From: Symbiodinium natans
Lineage: Eukaryota; Sar; Dinophyceae; Suessiales; Symbiodiniaceae
Assembly (NCBI GenBank): GCA_905221605.1
Contig: CAJNDS010002196.1
Coordinates: 35,001-65,000 of the forward strand
Length of the DNA: 30,000 nucleotides
Direction: 5' to 3'
In this document: positions 28,250-30,000 of the stretch, in pieces
Layout of the letters: each line of letters starts with the position of its first letter
How positions within the stretch are numbered: the first letter of the stretch is position 1
Translations under genes and position numbers: made by a program
The notes under the pieces: model-generated
Seen by the model: only the letters and a program-made list of their open reading frames with translations
The model's database searches: none
What the model was told of the DNA's origin: nothing

Positions 28250-29290
28250 CCCCCTGATGTTGGCAGGGCAATGCTTGCACGATGGGTTTGCAAGGGTGCA
28301 TAGAGCACATGCAGCAATTCTTTCTCCACAGCATGATTCACGTAAAAGCGAGTTTGCCCGGCTTAAAACAGCGGGGGGGGGGGGGGGGGGGGACGGGGGG
28401 TTTGCCAATTCTGTAAAGCAATGCTTGCATGTTGGGTGGAAGGATACATTTACATACGGTATCTGCAACAACTCCTCTCGCCTCGACGACATGACGTTCT
28501 TAATGGCGAGTTTGCCTCGCTAAAACAGGGCGGCTGGACCCCCCTATCTGTGAATGCTCGGAGGGCATGGCAGCATTCACAGGGGATTTGCTGCAATTCC
28601 CCTCGACAACATGATGCTCTTGGGGGTGGGCTATTGCCCGGCTTGGAAGGGCCGGGGGGAGGGAGGCGCCCATACGACGGGTTGGGAAGGTTGCACAGGG
28701 GCCACGCTTGATATCAATCTTGGGTTTGAAACCCGGTCCGGATAGGTCTTGTGGAATTCTGGAAAGATTCAGTGGCATGCCCAGCATCCTCCTCCTCGAG
28801 ATGAAAACCCATTACCAGTCTGGCAATCACCTTCGACCTTCGAGCTTTAAATGCATCTATTTTTGCCGCATGTGGACGTATTGCATCCTTTATCACGCAA
28901 ATATTTGTGGCAACTCCTCTCGACAGCATGATGCGCTTGCCCGGCTCAAGAGGGGAGGGGGGAGTTCCCCCAACCGCAAAGCAATGCTCGCATAACAGGC
29001 CGGAAAGATTCAGAGGGTGTTTGCAGCAATTCTTGTCGATTCTCGACGGCATGATGCTCATACATAAAAGCGAGCTTGCCCGACTTAAGGCAGGCGGGTT
29101 GGGCGGGCGGGCCGGAAATGCCTGCACGATGGGTTTGGAAGGATGCAGAGAGTAGTTGCAGCAGTTCTTCTCGAAGGCATATTTCTTGAAAGCGCCTGCC
29201 CGGCGTAGGCAGGCACGGAGGTTGGGGGGTCACCATCTCCCGAACCCCCTCCCCCAATTGCAAACATGACGCTCGTACATTTGCACTTGT
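28250..29290 (+). repeat. Decayed tandem repeat, unit about 120-170 bp
   Basis: At least six related units. Each has, in order, AATGCTTGCACGATGGG or similar, GGAAGGATGCA, TGCAGCAATTCTTCTCGA, CAGCATGATGCTC, ACATAAAAGCGAG, TTGCCCGGCTTAA and then a G-rich tract. Best units start near 28262, 28418, 28550, 28975 and 29112, with partial units near 28675-28710, 28890-28965 and 29258. G-tracts vary from 4 to about 17 bases. The open frames on both strands here are repeat translations. Confidence 0.8.
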
Positions 29291-29335
29291 GCGACGTCGC
29301 AGCAACTTGCGTGTCGATCGGCCTAGGCTGGGCCT

Positions 29336-29432
29336 TTCTTTCCTTTCCTTTCCTGAGCCCCTTTCCATTCCGTTCCATTCCATTCGTTTCCATTCCATTC
29401 TATTCCATTCCATCCTTTCCTTCCTCGATTCC
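29336..29432 (+). repeat. TTCCA-type simple repeat
   Basis: TTTCC and CATTCCATTC units in a pentamer-like satellite of about 95 bp, immediately right of the decayed tandem repeat. Confidence 0.9.
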
Positions 29433-29605
29433 TTAGCCAAGGCACATACTTTCGGGCCTTGCATCTATTCGAAGGTAAAGAAAAAGGAAAGGGCAAGAGA
29501 AAGAAGAAGGGCAAGAAACCTGACTTGAGTTTTTTTCCGAGAGTGCCCCGAAGGTAACGGTAAGAGCCAAGGGGAACTTCCTGGTCAGCATGCTTTGGTG
29601 GAGTG

Positions 29606-29741
29606 ATGACTTGGTCGCAGCAGTACGACCTGGGTTGGGATGGTGGCGACTGGCGGTCGACTTGGGATAAGGGTTGGTCATCTTCTTGGAGCGGCTGGAA
29701 CGATGAGACTTGGAGTGTTGTGTGGCCACCACCTGGTACTA
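29606..29741 (+). CDS. Tryptophan-rich first exon, gene continues beyond window
   Basis: ATG at 29606 opens 45 codons beginning MTWSQQYDLGWDGGDWRSTW; nine of 45 residues are Trp, spaced 3-8 apart among Ser, Gly and Asp. The exon ends at ACTA|GTGAGT, a strong GT donor. A short Trp/Gly/Ser-rich N-terminus is something I associate with some dinoflagellate gag-like or RNA-binding proteins, but this is recollection rather than proof. It is the first well-supported plus-strand exon, opposite in direction to the long minus-strand series. The next exon was not identified with confidence before the window ends. Confidence 0.6.
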
Positions 29742-30000
29742 GTGAGTGCTGTCACTTTGGCAACATCTTTGGTCTGCGTAGCTTAACTTTGACCCTCCGG
29801 ACTTTGCTTGCCAAGGCGTGGGAAAGATGAATGCAGCTACTGTTGTTGGGAAAGCTCTGGCAGTTTGGATTGAAGTTAAACCGATGAATGCTTAAAGATG
29901 AAGACGCTCATACATAAATGAAGCGAAACTGAAGGTACAGGAAAAGCTGTTCAGAAGCTGCAGATTTACGCTTCCAGCAGTTTTTCGGTAACTTCTCTCC

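Noticed and set aside
28023-28523. 166-codon plus-strand frame
   Set aside because: Most of it lies in the decayed tandem repeat and a G-run, and composition is not gene-like.
1-30000. Chromosome end or telomere
   Set aside because: Arrays are short, alternate in orientation and are embedded between coding exons throughout the window.

Overview
This window is nuclear DNA of a dinoflagellate (Suessiales-like; the species cannot be told). The basis is (i) pentatricopeptide (PPR) exons with the ACEKxxxW motif style common in dinoflagellate PPR proteins, (ii) introns that read best with mixed GT, GC and possibly GA donors and AG|G acceptors, (iii) Arabidopsis-type telomere heptamers (TTTAGGG/CCCTAAA) scattered internally in about 35 short arrays, (iv) a possible relic of the dinoflagellate spliced leader, and (v) no bacterial gene organisation. 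No rRNA, tRNA, CRISPR array or complete transposase was seen.

Layout. Almost all convincing coding sequence from 0.9 to about 27.8 kb lies on the minus strand. From right to left: a coiled-coil protein gene (25.46-27.8 kb), an unrecognised multi-exon gene (23.5-25.0 kb), another (22.1-23.1 kb), isolated exons (20.0-21.8 kb), a multi-exon gene of unknown function (17.3-19.5 kb), an exon cluster (14.35-15.4 kb), a PPR gene (about 9.97-13.4 kb), an intron-less ankyrin/multi-spanning membrane protein gene (4.25-6.63 kb) and an XK-related-like membrane protein gene (0.92-3.04 kb). A tryptophan-rich first exon on the plus strand begins at 29.6 kb. The direction of coding therefore switches between about 27.8 and 29.6 kb, and that interval is filled by a decayed tandem repeat.

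Main result. Many telomere-like arrays are not random interstitial telomeres. They sit inside short introns, and short exons lie exactly between neighbouring arrays. Several reconstructed introns are in frame on both sides and consist largely of heptamers: 26316-26445, 27080-27210, 26941-27011, 27548-27716 and 11351-11425. Six or more arrays share the junction CCCTAAACTC, which on the coding strand reads GA|GTTTAGGG, a GT donor followed directly by the array. At least one array (19992-20029) is flanked by an exact 11-bp direct repeat, and two arrays share a related unique spacer. This suggests mobile introns (introners) built from telomere repeat. Two small families of terminal-inverted-repeat elements are also present (four and two copies).

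Limits. All exon boundaries were deduced by eye from reading frame and splice motifs. No transcript or database search was available. Names are given only where motifs are clear, and most multi-exon genes have no recognised family.
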